A DNA stretch of 64,000 bases from Antedon mediterranea (taxonomy: Eukaryota > Echinodermata > Crinoidea > Comatulida > Antedonidae). This document shows positions 23,711 to 36,750 of the stretch, in pieces. A program made the position numbers and the translations under genes. Location of the stretch: the NCBI RefSeq assembly GCF_964355755.1, contig NC_092671.1, positions 37,279,304 through 37,343,303 on the forward strand. The letters run 5' to 3'. The notes beneath the pieces are model-generated. The model had not been told where the DNA came from, did no database searches, and worked only from the letters and a program-made list of their open reading frames with translations. Numbering within the stretch: position 1 is the first letter of the stretch; every line of letters begins with the position of its first letter.

Positions 23711-24100
23711 TTTTGTTATTCTGCTGTAGTGGTCACGTGATAATGCTTCTTAGCACGACAGCGCCCTCATTTTTTCCTTTTTAAGTCAATAAAAAAACAC
23801 TCTTTTTTTAATAAACATTAAAAATAACATTTCGCAATAATGTGATTTAAAATGATGCTGTTCTGAAGTCTGGCTTTTTCAAATCATTGAAAATTTATTT
23901 CTTGTCAGGGAGGACATGATTTAACATTTATTTTTATTTACTGACTGAAGCATCAAAATACCAATTACAAATTAAATTTATTTATAGTGGAAAATTACTT
24001 CCATTTATTGTCATTTGCATATAAAATATACATAGAAATTCTGTTTGCTCTGAGATATACAAAAACAGATAAATGAAAAACTAACAAAAACAATTACAAA
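23711..24100. other. NGLY1 5' flank
   Basis: Region between the NGLY1 start codon and a retroelement scrap. It should hold the NGLY1 promoter. No TATA box is obvious near the start; the first 60 bases are relatively GC-rich. No genes seen. Confidence 0.4.
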
Positions 24101-24104
24101 GTGT

Positions 24105-24205
24105 CTCATCACTCTCGTATACCGTACTGACAAGCATTCAGTGCCCGAATGGCAGCTGGATAAAAGCTGTTACGAAACCTGTACGAGAGATGATGGACCG
24201 GTAAC
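24105..24205 (-). mobile_element. Non-LTR retrotransposon 3' scrap
   Basis: Minus strand reads YRFRNSFYPAAIRALN then stop, matching the usual C-terminal end of non-LTR polyproteins (YxNSFxPxAIRxLN). Confidence 0.65.
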
Positions 24206-24492
24206 GTCTAGCGCTATGTTACACCTCAAATACATTATGCATGATGGGATGGGAGTAGAATCTTAAATAGAATTCAATATAGAATGTGGAATTCTTAGAA
24301 TTCTTTAGTAAATATATTGTCGTTCAAATTATCTCTGAATACAAAATTTAAAAAAAAAAATTTTTATTTATACAACCAAAATATATAGAAACCTAACTGT
24401 TAAATTATAGAAACAGTGCTCGTATTCGGAACTTTCGCGTCGAGCATAGCTCATTAGCGAAAGTTTCATATTTTTTAGTTTTATGAAAAAAT

Positions 24493-24568
24493 ATCTCTGG
24501 CGGGATTTGAACCTGCAACCTCTCGCAACGCTTACAGGGCGAGTATCATACCACTAGACCACAGAGCC
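24493..24568 (-). repeat. tRNA-Pro-like sequence (pseudo-tRNA or SINE head)
   Basis: On the minus strand it keeps GTGGTCTAGTGGTATGATAC (A box), the anticodon stem CTCGC/GCGAG and GGTTCAAATCC (B box), all as in animal tRNA-Pro. The anticodon loop is 12 nt instead of 7, and the T stem has a mismatch. It is therefore unlikely to be a working tRNA. Confidence 0.7.
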
Positions 24569-24773
24569 ATATATGGTATCATCACAGATTTTCACCCACC
24601 TGATACATTCTCTCATACAACAAATGCCCTCATAATCAGTGGAGGCCTAACTAGTCATAACAAATTCCAAATTTAATACGCAACAGGTTTTTAAATAATA
24701 ATATTGTAAATATTTCTAAATCTATTGTGTTTAGAAACCTAAATGATTTGTTGTACATAAAATGATTCTGTTT

Positions 24774-27700
24774 TTAAATAGATTGTATAATTTGATTGAC
24801 TGCGTTGCGTGAATTGTTTATACAATCATTAACACTGACTCCATAGTAAGATGATCCTAGCAATGATAGTGGTAATCTCTCATCTATTATGTGCGACTCA
24901 AGATTTTCTGGAATAAAAAATATTTATGTATTTACAAATATTTATTTGAAAGATTATATAGAATAAAATATCAAAAACAAGAGGATAATAAAATTGTGTT
25001 TTATACGCCACCATATATTTATCATTATTATTTTAAAATATAATTTGATGACAAAAAAAATTGACGTTTCTGAGCCATCATGGAACCATGATATATGAAT
25101 AGTTAAATAATTAAATAATTTACAAGGTCAATCGGTGATCTCAATTTACATCATCGCGATAGCTTCGCACCTATGGAACTTTTTTTGTTCGGATTTACCT
25201 TTTAAATATGGCGCCATCTGGAGTTTTTAAAGTAACTTATTATAACAAGAGTACTATTCCATAATCAATTCAAAGTATTTTTAAAATTAAATAATTATCA
25301 ATTATTGTTTTTTATAATATTTTTCTTACCCAAAACTTTAAAATGACCTGGTTTGTAAGTTGGGATACATTTCTGATGAATTTTTACTGCAGTATTTATT
25401 AGTTCATCAACGATACCAAGATGGTCTTTGATATTGTCCTTAGCAACTGTCAATAAATGGTCGTTATCTACCGAGGTTACACTCCCAAAATGCTCCTGGA
25501 ACCAGCTTCCACCCATCATACACTGAAAAATAAAAGTACATTTTTTATAATAGGATTAAAACGACGAAGTATAAATGCTTCAGTTTGTGTAACCAGCTGA
25601 TTATTACATAATATAATGTGTGAGGTTTTACTGTATTAAATACTGTACTCGCTTGGTTGATTGAATATCACAGTTGTTTATTCAGTAATACGGTATATTA
25701 CACGATAAAGCAATAATATTAAGAAACAGGAACGAAGTGATGCTGTAAAGGCCAATTTACACAGACGAGCGGTAACGGTACGCGGTAATTGTAAGCGAAA
25801 AACCGCGTGGCTTTTCCCATTTACACAGCGCGCGGAGTTCGCAAACGGAGTGGTGGAAAGTAGGCGAGTGTAGGCCTCGAGGCTAATGCATGTTACAGTC
25901 ACTGCTGGCCTGGATGTGACTGACTGTCAGTAGGCCTAGCACACACAGATCTAAGTTTTAGAGGGATTTGTTGCCTAATAACGTACTAAAATGTATATTT
26001 TCTTTTCACTATCCATATAAAAACAATTATTCAGTTTCAGTTTCAGTTTTACGGCACTCGTATTTATTGTCGTCTTTGACTCGACGGACGCAAAAAAAAA
26101 GTTGTTGATAGATGACGTCATTTCAATCATATCGTTGGTTGGCCAGAATTCATAATTACCGCGCGGTAATTTCACAAAATTGAATCTGTTTCGATCCTGA
26201 GCAGACTTCCGCTCAACCGCTCGTTCGCTCCGCGTTCTGTGTAAATGGTCACAAGAAATAACATAGATTCTATTTTTGCGTTTTCCGCTCAACTTTACCG
26301 CTTACCGTTACCGCTCGTCTGTGTAAATTGGCCTTTTGTGAGGCATGGCTGTAGATGTGCTTTGTGTCTGGCCTCTTCTTATACTTGGGGGTATAATCGG
26401 CTTCTGTTCATTAGCATATGTAATTACATCATCTCTGGGCTTAACTATTGGGCCTAAGTTTGTCCTGGAGGCACCTTTTGAATGTGTGTATGAGGCTTAT
26501 AGTTCCATTTGCATTTTTCTATTTCGTTTGTGTGACAGAACAATTTATTTAATATGTGGTCAAGATAAATACAAAACAATAATTTGAGTTGCAAATAAAA
26601 CCATAAGGTAAAAACCAGAAGACAATTTTTCTTGTCCTGTTAGACCTTATATTTGATAAAAAATACAGATAAACGATAACTATATGTTGTTTAAAAATTT
26701 AAAATTTAACAACCATACTCACTGTTAATCTGGTTGATGGTGAATCTTGACTATCATTACTTGGAAATGTACATGAATCAAATATTACACCTAGAAGTTT
26801 ACTTTGTTGATTTGATGGAATAAGATAACCAAAGCCCTAAATAAACAGAAGAAAATGTAGTATAATATATATATAAGAATAATCCATTGTTGGATACAAG
26901 ATCTTGTAATAATTTACCATAACAGATACAGTAACTTAGTATCTACATGAACATTCTAGAATAAGATGTTTTGATTTAAGAAACCATGTATAAGTAATAA
27001 GAACAATCAGGAACATTCCAGAAGTGCTATTAATAGAAACTGTAATCCCATAGAATAAGAAGTATAAAGAATGATCTAGAAGGTTATGAACATATTGTAT
27101 ATAAGGGAAAGTATGACAATTGTAAGGAGGGAGAAGGATTTTTGATTTAAGCATTTATTTTGAAGAAGGTTGGATATTAGATTGTAAAAGTTATCAGGAA
27201 GCTTGTTTTTAAAGTGCTTACTGGATTGAAATGATTGAAATTAAAGCTTTGTTTTTGAGTTATTTTACAACTTGTATGTTTTTAACTGTTGTTATTTTTA
27301 TTGTAATTTCAACCTTGGAAGGCAAATTTCATTTACTGTGTATTTGACAATAAATTTTAACTTGAACTTGAACTTGAACTTGAACTTTGTAGATTTTGTG
27401 TGTATACTTTTATGTCACAAGGGAGTTCCTAAAGTATTTTCAACCGCTCGGAAACATACGTAACTAAGAGGAGTTTGTGACAGATCAAATAAGATCGAAA
27501 CAGTACTACTACTATTAATGTCTTAATTTGATATTACACTCCTCTACATACTGTTATATACCTATAGTATGTCGTTTTGTAGAGCACTCTTCAGTTCGAA
27601 ACGGTGCATTTTTGTTGTGAATACTATATTAGCATTTTGCAAAGCACGCTAGTTGAGTTTGTGCACTCTTTGTGTTCATAATTAGTGTACTATGTCCCAC

Positions 27701-30700
27701 ATAATTGGCTCAGCCTATATTGTGCCAGTTCTGTGGTATATACCATTTCGTAACCTGAGCTGCACTGACGAGAACTGCAGATTGGATATATACAGCATAT
27801 GTATGTTTTTAGTTTAAGGCAAAACTGACATACCTGTTGCTTTAGTATATTTCCGTTATATTGCAAATTAACAACAGCAACATCAACTGCATCCATCGAA
27901 GACAGCGCATCTCTAAAGGTAGAATTATGCTTCGATAAAACGGACGTAAGAGCTGAAATTGAAAAAAGGACACTGTGTAAAACTGAATCAATATGCTATG
28001 TACAAAATTCTGCCGCATGAATACAAGACTATGAAAGAAAATAATCCTACCACTTAAATTGTTGTGGTCTTAAGCAAGCATTGTCTACATTATCAACAAA
28101 ATTGTGATGTGCCAAAATATGGTAGTGATATGCCCAAATATGGTAGTGATATGACATCATCATATATGGGCACATTACATTTTTTATCACATAAAGTTTA
28201 GACAGAGCTTAAATGCAATTGTCAAGAATATTTATTAATTTCTTTTATATATGGGCTCAGGTTTTAACAGTATTTTAAACAAGTTAAAGAGTAAGATGAT
28301 ACACAGAAAGCTGCAACATATCAGAACCGAATTCGAGCCTTAATTAATGATGATTTTTTTTTTACAGATTTATGAAAAGGAATACTGTAGATGTTTACAA
28401 TGTTAAATTATTATATTTCATTAAAACATTTTGATTAGCAATAACCACTGATCAATGAATTTGAGACATGTAGTGACCTAAACTTATGTTCTATTAAAGA
28501 AGTAAAGCCTTATATTAATTTTTATATACATATTGACATTTATTTTATGAATTATTAATTAGTTCCTTTTTAACATTTGTTTGCTACGTAATAATATAAA
28601 ATGGTCATTTTGAAAATTAAAGTCTTTCTATCTCTCTCACCATACATTTGTCTTTATTTCTTCATTCCGGTGAAAACGCGTAAATGACCATGCAGAGTCA
28701 CTAAAGATATTCGTGATTTTGGCATTCATATCAACAAGGTGGTATTGTGTAAAATGTGGCTACGCTACACTGGCTAAAATACTCCCTGCATTTATAGGCC
28801 TCGTATTATAATAAGAAACAGTCTATTATTTACCCTTTAATCTCTAAATGGTATCATTTACCTTGTTATTTACCTTGTGAGGGTATTGCACTCAATACAT
28901 GATCAGCTTCAATGCAATTTCCTGAACTTGTTGAAACATTAGCAACCTTAAAGGAATGTAAACATACTTACATTTTCTACAAATACAGTTTTTTTTAAAT
29001 CTTAAAATTTGGATGAACACATACGATACGATAAAACTTTATTGTCACAACGGCAAAAATATACTGCTATGAGATATGGTTCCTTAGGTACACTCAAGTT
29101 AGTTTGAATATAACATAAACTAAAACTAAAGACTAAAATAAATAATAAACAGAGAAATGTAACAGAAACATGAGTAATAAGCGGACTAGCGTTTGAAATC
29201 TCTATTGAACAACCTGATAGCTGATGGAATATATGTGTTTCTAAATCTATTTGTTTTGACATGGCAGCCTTTAGAGAAATGCATAATTAAAATACAATGT
29301 TATAAACGTAGATCTTGCGTACACCAGCAGTGAAGTCAACTGATGCTAACGCCCGTATTCTTAAACCGGACTAGTTGTAGTTTGAAGTTTGACTTGAAAA
29401 AGTCGTAGTTCGAGCTATTACTTCAAATTCGATTAAAAAACGAAGTAGTCGAAGTTTGCAGTTCGACTTAATGAAGTCGAGCTTTTAGTCGAGTTGCACA
29501 CGTCTGGGTAACAAAGGCTATACATTGGCCAATGACAAGAGAGTATTTGAGGAGCAGACGAAATTTTGCGCATTGATATCACTTTCCATTTTCTTACAAC
29601 ACTTTTTACGCATCAGGACTATATTATACATGAAAAGTAATTTCAATCGTTAATTATTAGAACAAGATCAGTATCAATTTAACAGTGAAGTACTTTTGAT
29701 TAACAACAAACAAAATATTCAAAATATATTCAGGAACCATGGCGGTACGGTAACTTTTATATTTTCTAGGCCCCCAACAAAGTATGATCGCGACGAACCA
29801 CGCACTTCTTCGCGTGACAAGAAAGCGCTAGGCCCCCTAAACATTCCATCGCGTGGTGAATTTCCGCATCTGTCATTGTCGCTATGGCGTGACGTTGTTC
29901 AAGTCGGACTTGCGCGAAGAAAATAATGTAATTTGTATACGGTTGTAAATAAAGATTATTTTCATTATTATAACTTATACCAATGTATACTTAATATAAA
30001 AATAGATATTTCATTTTTCAATATCTGGCCAATATAACAACTCAATGACTGTTACGTTTTTCATAAACATCGTTTAAAAACCATTTAGTCGACCATTTAG
30101 CCTGCCCCCTCCAGGATTAAAATAATCGATCAAAATTCGTCTCGATTTAGTCGAGGTTGGCCTGAATTAGTCAGCGATTTAGTTGAAGTTCGGTTTATGA
30201 ATTAAAATGACGTCATTTTACAAGTTTTAGCTCGAACTACGACTAAAGTCCAGTTTAAGAATACGGGCGTCAGTATCCATCAATGACGACTATGTGAATT
30301 TAGAAGAAGATGGCTACAAGAACAGCAACAGTAAAGATGGTTTTGTATATATATAATTTTTTAAGAACAAATTTATTGTTATTATATGGCTAGCTTTACC
30401 TTTTTACCTGCATCTGTTTCCTTGAAATCAATGGATGTACATGCTGTAGACTTTATCACACTAACTCCTGCATCGATTAAAGTTTCATATATTTTGTCGG
30501 GTAGCTTTTGAAGCCCTCCCTCTAATGACCACATTGTCCAACGCTCATTTGTGGATCTCTCAATCAGGTGGTTTGATTGGACGTCTAAACTACTCTCTAC
30601 AATAGATTGAAAAATGATCAATAATAATTAATAAATGAAAACACTCAGAAAATGAGTGAAGTACTTTTGAAAATATTGCCACAGAGAGTGCATATTGATA

Positions 30701-33131
30701 TTTTGGCCAATGTTAAAAGAATAGAATTTTCCTTTTATTGTTATTTGTGAAGCTATTAATGAACCGATTTTTATGAATTTCAATAGGCATGTTCTGTAAG
30801 TATATACTTATTTACAGAATGATAACTTGAAAATTGTAGGCACTATCGGGCTAACAAATGCATTAAATGGAAAGAATATTTTCATGAAATAAATTACTAA
30901 TAGAGAGATTGTAAATGCATGGCAAAGACATTCATTGCCTTTTTTTTTTTGGATGTGGTAAACGAAAAGCGAAGGTGGTAAATATAAAAAATAAACATAA
31001 AATAAAATTACCTTGTTTAGCTTTGGAAGGACTTAGATTAGCAAGAACAACCGAGCCACGGGACTGTTCCGCATCAAATAACATTGGAAAACATGACCTG
31101 ACACTAAGTTTACGGCAATCTGCTGCGAATACGCCAATACATAAAGCATCAACTAGATAATCTGCAATCTTAACAATACAAAAATATTTCGATTTATAAA
31201 TGAAACTGTAAAGGCCTCTAAGTCTAAAAAAGAAAGAAAAAACCCCTTCCCAAATACCACCACGGTATTTGGGGGTGGACATCTGCCATTTCTTGATTTA
31301 AACAGGGGAACAGACTAATTGTCTAATTTCATTCTATCAAGTGGTTTGATAGTTCTTTTAGGGCACATTCTTTTTGAAACCCATGCTTTAAAGTACAATA
31401 CTAATCTTTAGCTCTGTCTGTTTGACAAAAAAAAGTTTGATTTGCCCATATATGGTAGTAATATGCTTAAATATGGTGACAATATGACATCATGTCCATA
31501 CATAGGCACATCACATTTTTTGGTCACACAAAGTTTGATAGTGTGGACAGAGCTTTACTTACATCATTTGAAAATCTTCGACTAACAAACGAATGTATAC
31601 TTTCATCTTCTTTTAAAGATTTTTTCTTGAATATTTCTTTTATGAAAGTGGTGATAAGACGTTGACTAAAGAGTGGTTGTTTCTTGAAAAGCGCCCCCAG
31701 ATTGTTAGGTAGAGTATGAAGTTGTCCGTTGGCGTAGATGAATCGGTTTTGCGAACCAGGATGTGTCTGCAACACTGGTAAAACCTTATCAGATAAACCA
31801 AGATCATTTACCTGAATAAAACCAGGATGTTATAAACTATTAATTTAATTAAAGTGAATAAAAATGCAGTTTTGTAATTACAACTCCCTAGTGCAACCAT
31901 TTAACCAAATAATAATGAACATCAATATACAGTATTATATAACACCTATATAAATTCCTGTCATTTGATTGGACGAATGTGGGTCACATGGCGTGCAATA
32001 GTACGCACTATTCAACGATCGTTAAATAGTACTTTTTGAAACATTTTTGTGTACGAAAAAAAAACGTCTAGATGTTATATAAAACAAATAATGAATGTTT
32101 TGTATTCGTGTAATGGTACAAATAATGGCACTTGGTGAATGATGAAAGGTTATATCAACTCGGCTTTGCCTCGTTGATATAACCTTTCATCATTCATCTC
32201 GTGCCATTATTTGTACCATTGCACTCATAAACATTCATTATTTGTATACTATTTTTAAAATTAATAAAAAGAGATAAATATACCATACACGAATCCTGTA
32301 TAGATACAGGTATGTAAATCTTAACCTGCTGTGGAGTCAATAAAACAATTAAAAGAGTAATTTCTTTAGCAAAAGACATAAAAAATAAAATGAAAACATG
32401 ACTGAAAGATTACCAAATCAAGTGACGCCCTCCCAACTCCAAAAGGTCGTAGACTCCTTGGTCCATGCTCAAATATCGCTCCATTGTTCAGCTGAGTAGA
32501 TTCAATCCAGCCACCAATCCGTGGACTGTTTTCCAAGACCGTAACCTTTAAAACAAATTAAAATTTATATCGGCAGGCCTAGCGATGATTTTCGCGAAGC
32601 TAAGCTGGCGATGTATTTCCGAAGGGTGCTCAGTATTAATTTATTAAAAATAGTTTTAAATAAAAAATTATCGATTTTTTACAATTTTATGATTGCAGAA
32701 TGTTGTAGACAACTCGTGAGTAGGTTGGATGAAGATTTTGAGTAATTTTAAGGGGTGGGTACGAAACTGCATTAGCGCTCAATAATGGTTTGAACAAAAT
32801 ACTACTTTTTCACATTATAAAAGTAATTTAACTATTTTTTTCAAGGAATAAAATAGCGCCCTCATACTGTGCGATTACGTTTCAATGTTGGTTTTGGTAC
32901 GACTTGACCATTTATTGACAAACACCCTCCAAGTGTCACTTTCCTCCCTGCGAGACAACAGAAATTCTGGCCAGGTACGACGCTAGCATTTGGGGTACGA
33001 GTTTGCAATGCCCTTACCTTATTTAAACACCTTTGGTGTTTCAATCCATTTAACGACATCTGCAAGTAATAAGCAGCAGACAACCCACTTATTCCGCCAC
33101 CAAGAACGACAAAATTTCGTACTTTCTCCAT
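24774..33131 (-). CDS. PPOX: Protoporphyrinogen oxidase
   Basis: Ten exons on the minus strand give 493 aa plus stop: 33131-33018, 32545-32414, 31811-31563, 31168-31012, 30596-30400, 28946-28874, 27952-27834, 26836-26723, 25522-25330, 24907-24774. PPOX is the mitochondrial FAD enzyme that oxidises protoporphyrinogen IX to protoporphyrin IX, the penultimate step of heme synthesis. The N-terminal Rossmann motif is VVLGGGISGLSAAYYL (G11, G13, G16). It is followed by VTVLENSPRIGGWIES, FEHGPRSLRPFG, CRKLSVRSCFPMLFDAEQ, RWTMWSLEGGLQKLP, VAVVNLQY, GGSWFQ and the C-terminal YYGVSVNDCI FAD-binding segment, all in the order of human PPOX (477 aa). Phases agree throughout. An upstream in-frame ATG at 33161 exists; the one at 33131 is chosen because it sits just before the Rossmann strand as in orthologues. 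The stop lies 1.06 kb upstream of the NGLY1 start. Confidence 0.97.
25747..26336. mobile_element. Terminal-inverted-repeat element in PPOX intron 8
   Basis: Ends AAAGGCCAATTTACACAGAC and GTCTGTGTAAATTGGCCTTT are perfect inverted repeats that continue into CGAGCGGTAACGGTA. The trinucleotide TGT flanks both ends (25744-25746 and 26337-26339) as a likely target duplication. A second internal pair CCATTTACACAG / CTGTGTAAATGG is present. No transposase is encoded. Confidence 0.85.
27180..27390 (+). mobile_element. Non-LTR retrotransposon 3' UTR (PPOX intron 7)
   Basis: TTTGACAATAAATTTT followed by five AACTTG repeats (27358-27387) is the usual end of CR1/L2-type elements. No coding part remains. 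Confidence 0.6.
28074..28212. repeat. Palindromic MITE, copy 5 (PPOX intron 6)
   Basis: CATTGTCTACATTATCAA on the left, TTTAGACAGAGCTTAA on the right, two AAATATGGTAGTGATATG motifs and a GGGCACATTACATTTTTT arm. Confidence 0.85.
29020..29300 (-). mobile_element. Non-LTR retrotransposon 3' end (PPOX intron 5)
   Basis: Minus strand reads TNRFRNTYIPSAIRLFNRDF, the typical C-terminal box, and ends with CAATAAAGTTTTATCGTATC. Confidence 0.7.
29351..30268. mobile_element. Terminal-inverted-repeat element, about 0.92 kb (PPOX intron 5)
   Basis: Ends GCCCGTATTCTTAAAC and GTTTAAGAATACGGGC are inverted repeats, with further complementary GTAGTTCGAGCTA / TAGCTCGAACTACG inside. A 76-codon plus-strand frame at 29696-29926 has no recognisable domain. 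No transposase is visible, so it is non-autonomous. Confidence 0.75.
31411..31555. repeat. Palindromic MITE, copy 6 (PPOX intron 3)
   Basis: GCTCTGTCTG on the left, TTTGATAGTGTGGACAGAGC on the right; ends 8 bp short of exon 3. Confidence 0.8.
32085..32244. repeat. Long hairpin (PPOX intron 2)
   Basis: Arms 32085-32159 and 32173-32244 are nearly complementary along about 72 bp (for example GGTTATATCAAC / GTTGATATAACC and CAAATAATGAATG / CATTCATTATTTG) with a 13-nt loop. A compact fold-back MITE is the simplest reading. Confidence 0.85.
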
Positions 33132-36100
33132 GACTTTTTCGGACGCGAAGACGACGAACACACGGCAAACACGGGAAAACCGCCTGATAACTTATATGGC
33201 GCGCTATATATGCATAAATTTAAGTATAGAGCTCAATAACAGACGGACACATTTATAATAAATTCTATTTTGTGCTCTTTTTTTTTATTCAGAAAAAACA
33301 TTATACTGTATTTTATACAGCAACAAAAATTAGAATAAAAAGTGATCAATTTATGCTAAAACTATAATGTAATCTAGGCCTATACAGGTACTTCTTTGGT
33401 TACGAATCAATATGCATTCTCTGCTTGGAAAGAATAAATATTAATAGTTTACTATGTGTCATTGAGGTATACATTATACTATAGGGACCAGATTGCACTA
33501 AAAATTGCACTTGAAATTTACAAATTCAGCAACAAAAGCTAAAGTATCTGGCTACAATTAGGTATGGTCACTATGTTACAGACCTCTCAACTTTCCCGAT
33601 AATCTCCATCAAAGATACTTAATACATTGCAGATGCAGAAATGAAAAAAAAAAATATATCTTGATTTTATAATTTTCTATAGAGGGAATTACTATTATTT
33701 AGCATATTTTGATTGTTTTAATAGCGCCCTCTATGGTTTGATGTATTTTTCAAAATGTGATAGCACCCTCTATAGTTTCGACATGCTTTTATCCCCCAAA
33801 TACTGTACTTCATCTTTCCAAGTAGGAAAGCATGGATGGGAGTGGCATTTTATTATAAAACTCTCTTGTAACATGATTTAATATTTTTCAAAGATTTTCA
33901 TTGTTAATTTGTAAGGCACGTTACAGTGATTGGAACAACAATTATGCATAAGGAAATACAAAAATATTCTATTACCAATCTTTTTTCTGAGAAATTTCCT
34001 GAAATTGTTTCACCAAAGATTAAAAAGAAAAATGGATAATAGTAAGACTTCACACAAAAATATAAATATTGCTTTCTTCCTTTTGTTACCACAGCGGAAA
34101 TGAGGTAAAAAAATAAATTAAACGAAAAAGAAACAAATTACACGATCCGTCAAAATACGTTTTCATAACAGCAAGATTGCACAAAAATATAAATATTGCT
34201 TTCTTCCTTTTGTTACCACAGCGGATATGAGGTAAAAAAAAAACAAATTAAACAAAAAATGAAACAAATTTCAAGATATGTCCGTCAAAGTACGCAAGAT
34301 TGCTCAGAAAAAAATATTTCTTTCTTCCTTTTGTTACCACAGCGGAAGCGGATATGAGATAAAAAACAAATTAAACGAAAAATGTATCATATTACAACCA
34401 AAATAAGTATTATATTTAAGAAATATCAGGAAAAGAACAATAAAAACCTTCATTCTAAAATAAATGAATATTAAAATTATATATAAACAAAAAAATAACA
34501 ACAAGATAATAGGGAAGTTAAAACTATTTGATTTTGTTGATAAATAATCTTGGAAACGAAAAAATGCTGCGAGTGCATAAAAATTAAAATAAATATGACA
34601 TGACATACATGTCTCTCAAAGAACTCTGGGTTAAATTAGGCAATCAATTAGCATAATCATATTTTCTCTCGTCATGTTGTGCCATTATTAACGCGTATGT
34701 CTTGTTTTCGTGAAGAGAAACATTTGATGACAGGTCTACCACCAATGTATTTTCCTTACTACCATCTTTTATGTTGAAATAATCACAGATATGGTAACAT
34801 CATCAAGGAACGTGTCTATCAACCGACAACGTTCCTTGCCCGCTGTCATACTCATTGCTGTAACGCATTCTAGAAGAGTATTCCCTTGATTTCAGAGAGT
34901 CAAATATCTATGGTTCGGTTTTAAACTGTGGAACCTAAAGTCAATAAGAAAAAATTTATATATAAATAATTATGTACATTCATAAAGATATAATCAGTAC
35001 ATTGATAATTAATGTGACATAATAATAATTATTTTGAATTCAAATTTGTAATGCGCTAATTCCAGTAGTAAGTGATCAATGCGCGGTGTATGAGAGCTCA
35101 ATTTGAAAGAAAAAGATGAGTTTTCAAGGCAGATTTAAAGGCGATAGTAGAAGAACATGACCTAAGAGGCGGGTAGGTCAGGTATACCAAAAGTTGAAAT
35201 AAACAGGCCTATTCCTATGAATAATATGTATTTTCCTATTTCAAAAAGAAAATATTATTATTGATTATTAAAACAAGTGTATTACTGTCAGTTGTTTTCT
35301 AGTGTGGGCCTGATTGTTAATTTTAAGTCAACTTGCAGACCAGATAGATTGTAGAATTATAGATGCGGTCTTTTTACGCCATACTTTATATGGAGTCCAG
35401 AGGAAGAGGTTTAAACCTGAAAGCACATTTGCTTTAAGGATATATACATACAAAAACAATTTCAAAATTAAAAATTTATTTTCAGCAGTAGCTCTTTGTG
35501 GTCCATAGGAAATGCACTTGCATTTGCCAGTTGAGACCCCATGAGTAAACTGCTGTTTCATTTTCAAGGGCAGTAAAAATTTAAAAAAATTCAATTTGTA
35601 TTTAAAACGTTAGTTAGACATTATTTATCCAGTATTGTATTTATTTGAATAAAAAAAATAATAATAAAAATTCGCTCCAGGGCGTTTATTGGTCAGGAAG
35701 GTTTGCATGGGGGGGGGGGGGGCATTTATTCAAGGGTGGCATTCCTTTTTTGGTGTAATATGGTAACATGTATAATCAAATAAATACCCAGTAGATATGA
35801 AAAAATACAACACAAATATCGAGTAATATCGAGAAGTGATAAAATAGAGTGAAAATTGTATCAAAATGCTTGGTAAATTTTAGGTCATGTCAATCAATGA
35901 ATTCTACTAAAAATAGAAATAAGTTGTAGGCCCTAATACAATATTGTGTAGCTATGTATGTGGAAGGTGTTTATTCGAGTAAATAATTAAAGGCCCGGGG
36001 CGTTTATTCGAGGGGTGGGGGTGTTTATTTGGGGGAGGCATTAGTATTCAAACCGGCGCATTTATTCGATAAATACGGTTGTATTTGAAGAAACCAACAA

Positions 36101-36354
36101 ATGCTACTCAACAAAATTGACAAGTATTACCTGGCGGCGTTATTTCTTTTCGTTGAACACTTTCTAAGAAAAATAAAATTAATATTTAAAGTGAGCTTGC
36201 AATCTGAATTAAGATATGCGTAATGTAATTATCTGCGCATTTTTTATTCATGCTCTACTAAAAATAATTTTTAAAATATTACCTGAAGCTGATGCAAGCA
36301 ATGTATGAGTAGCTATTGATTTGGTAGAACTTTCTAAAAAAATAAGTATAGATG

Positions 36355-36472
36355 CTTTGGTCATTTCAAAGTGTGACGTGCCCAAATATGGCAGTGATAT
36401 GACATCATCATGTCCATACATGGGCAAATCACATTTTTTTTATACATAAATTCGATGTGTAGACAGAGCATT
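36355..36472. repeat. Palindromic MITE, copy 7 (degraded)
   Basis: Only the right end GTGTAGACAGAGC is clear, with GTGACGTGCCCAAATATGG and GACATCATCATGTCC retained. It is shared with 43018-43126, so it predates the segmental duplication. Confidence 0.75.
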
Positions 36473-36489
36473 AGAAACATTGGTAGTTA

Positions 36490-36750
36490 ATAAAATGCTA
36501 ATATTTCCTGTCTTTCTCTCCGAGATGGCCAATTTATTTAATTCATTTAAAAAAAAATTAATATTACTCTTTTGATTCTAATTATTTTGTGCATTATATT
36601 TATTTTGTTTATCTTTATAAATTCTATTTATTTAATTTTAATTGTTACATGTTTATGTCTGGTCATATTGTATTTTTGTGAGGGTCCCTAATGATCAGCT
36701 TCAGCTGGATGGACCACCCTCGTAAAATATTGTGGAAATAAATAAATTTA
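36490..36750 (+). mobile_element. CR1-like retrotransposon 3' UTR (also at 43140-43405)
   Basis: A GAGGGTCC...GGACCACCCTC stem is followed by AAATAAATAAATTT. The second copy is part of the segmental duplication. Confidence 0.65.

Noticed and set aside
29696-29926. 76-codon plus-strand frame inside the TIR element in PPOX
   Set aside because: No recognisable domain and no sign of expression; probably chance.
35328-35594. Minus-strand 88-codon frame near the decayed receptor exons
   Set aside because: It crosses intron sequence conserved between the two duplicated blocks and is disrupted at 40141-40320 by the insertion; no domain.
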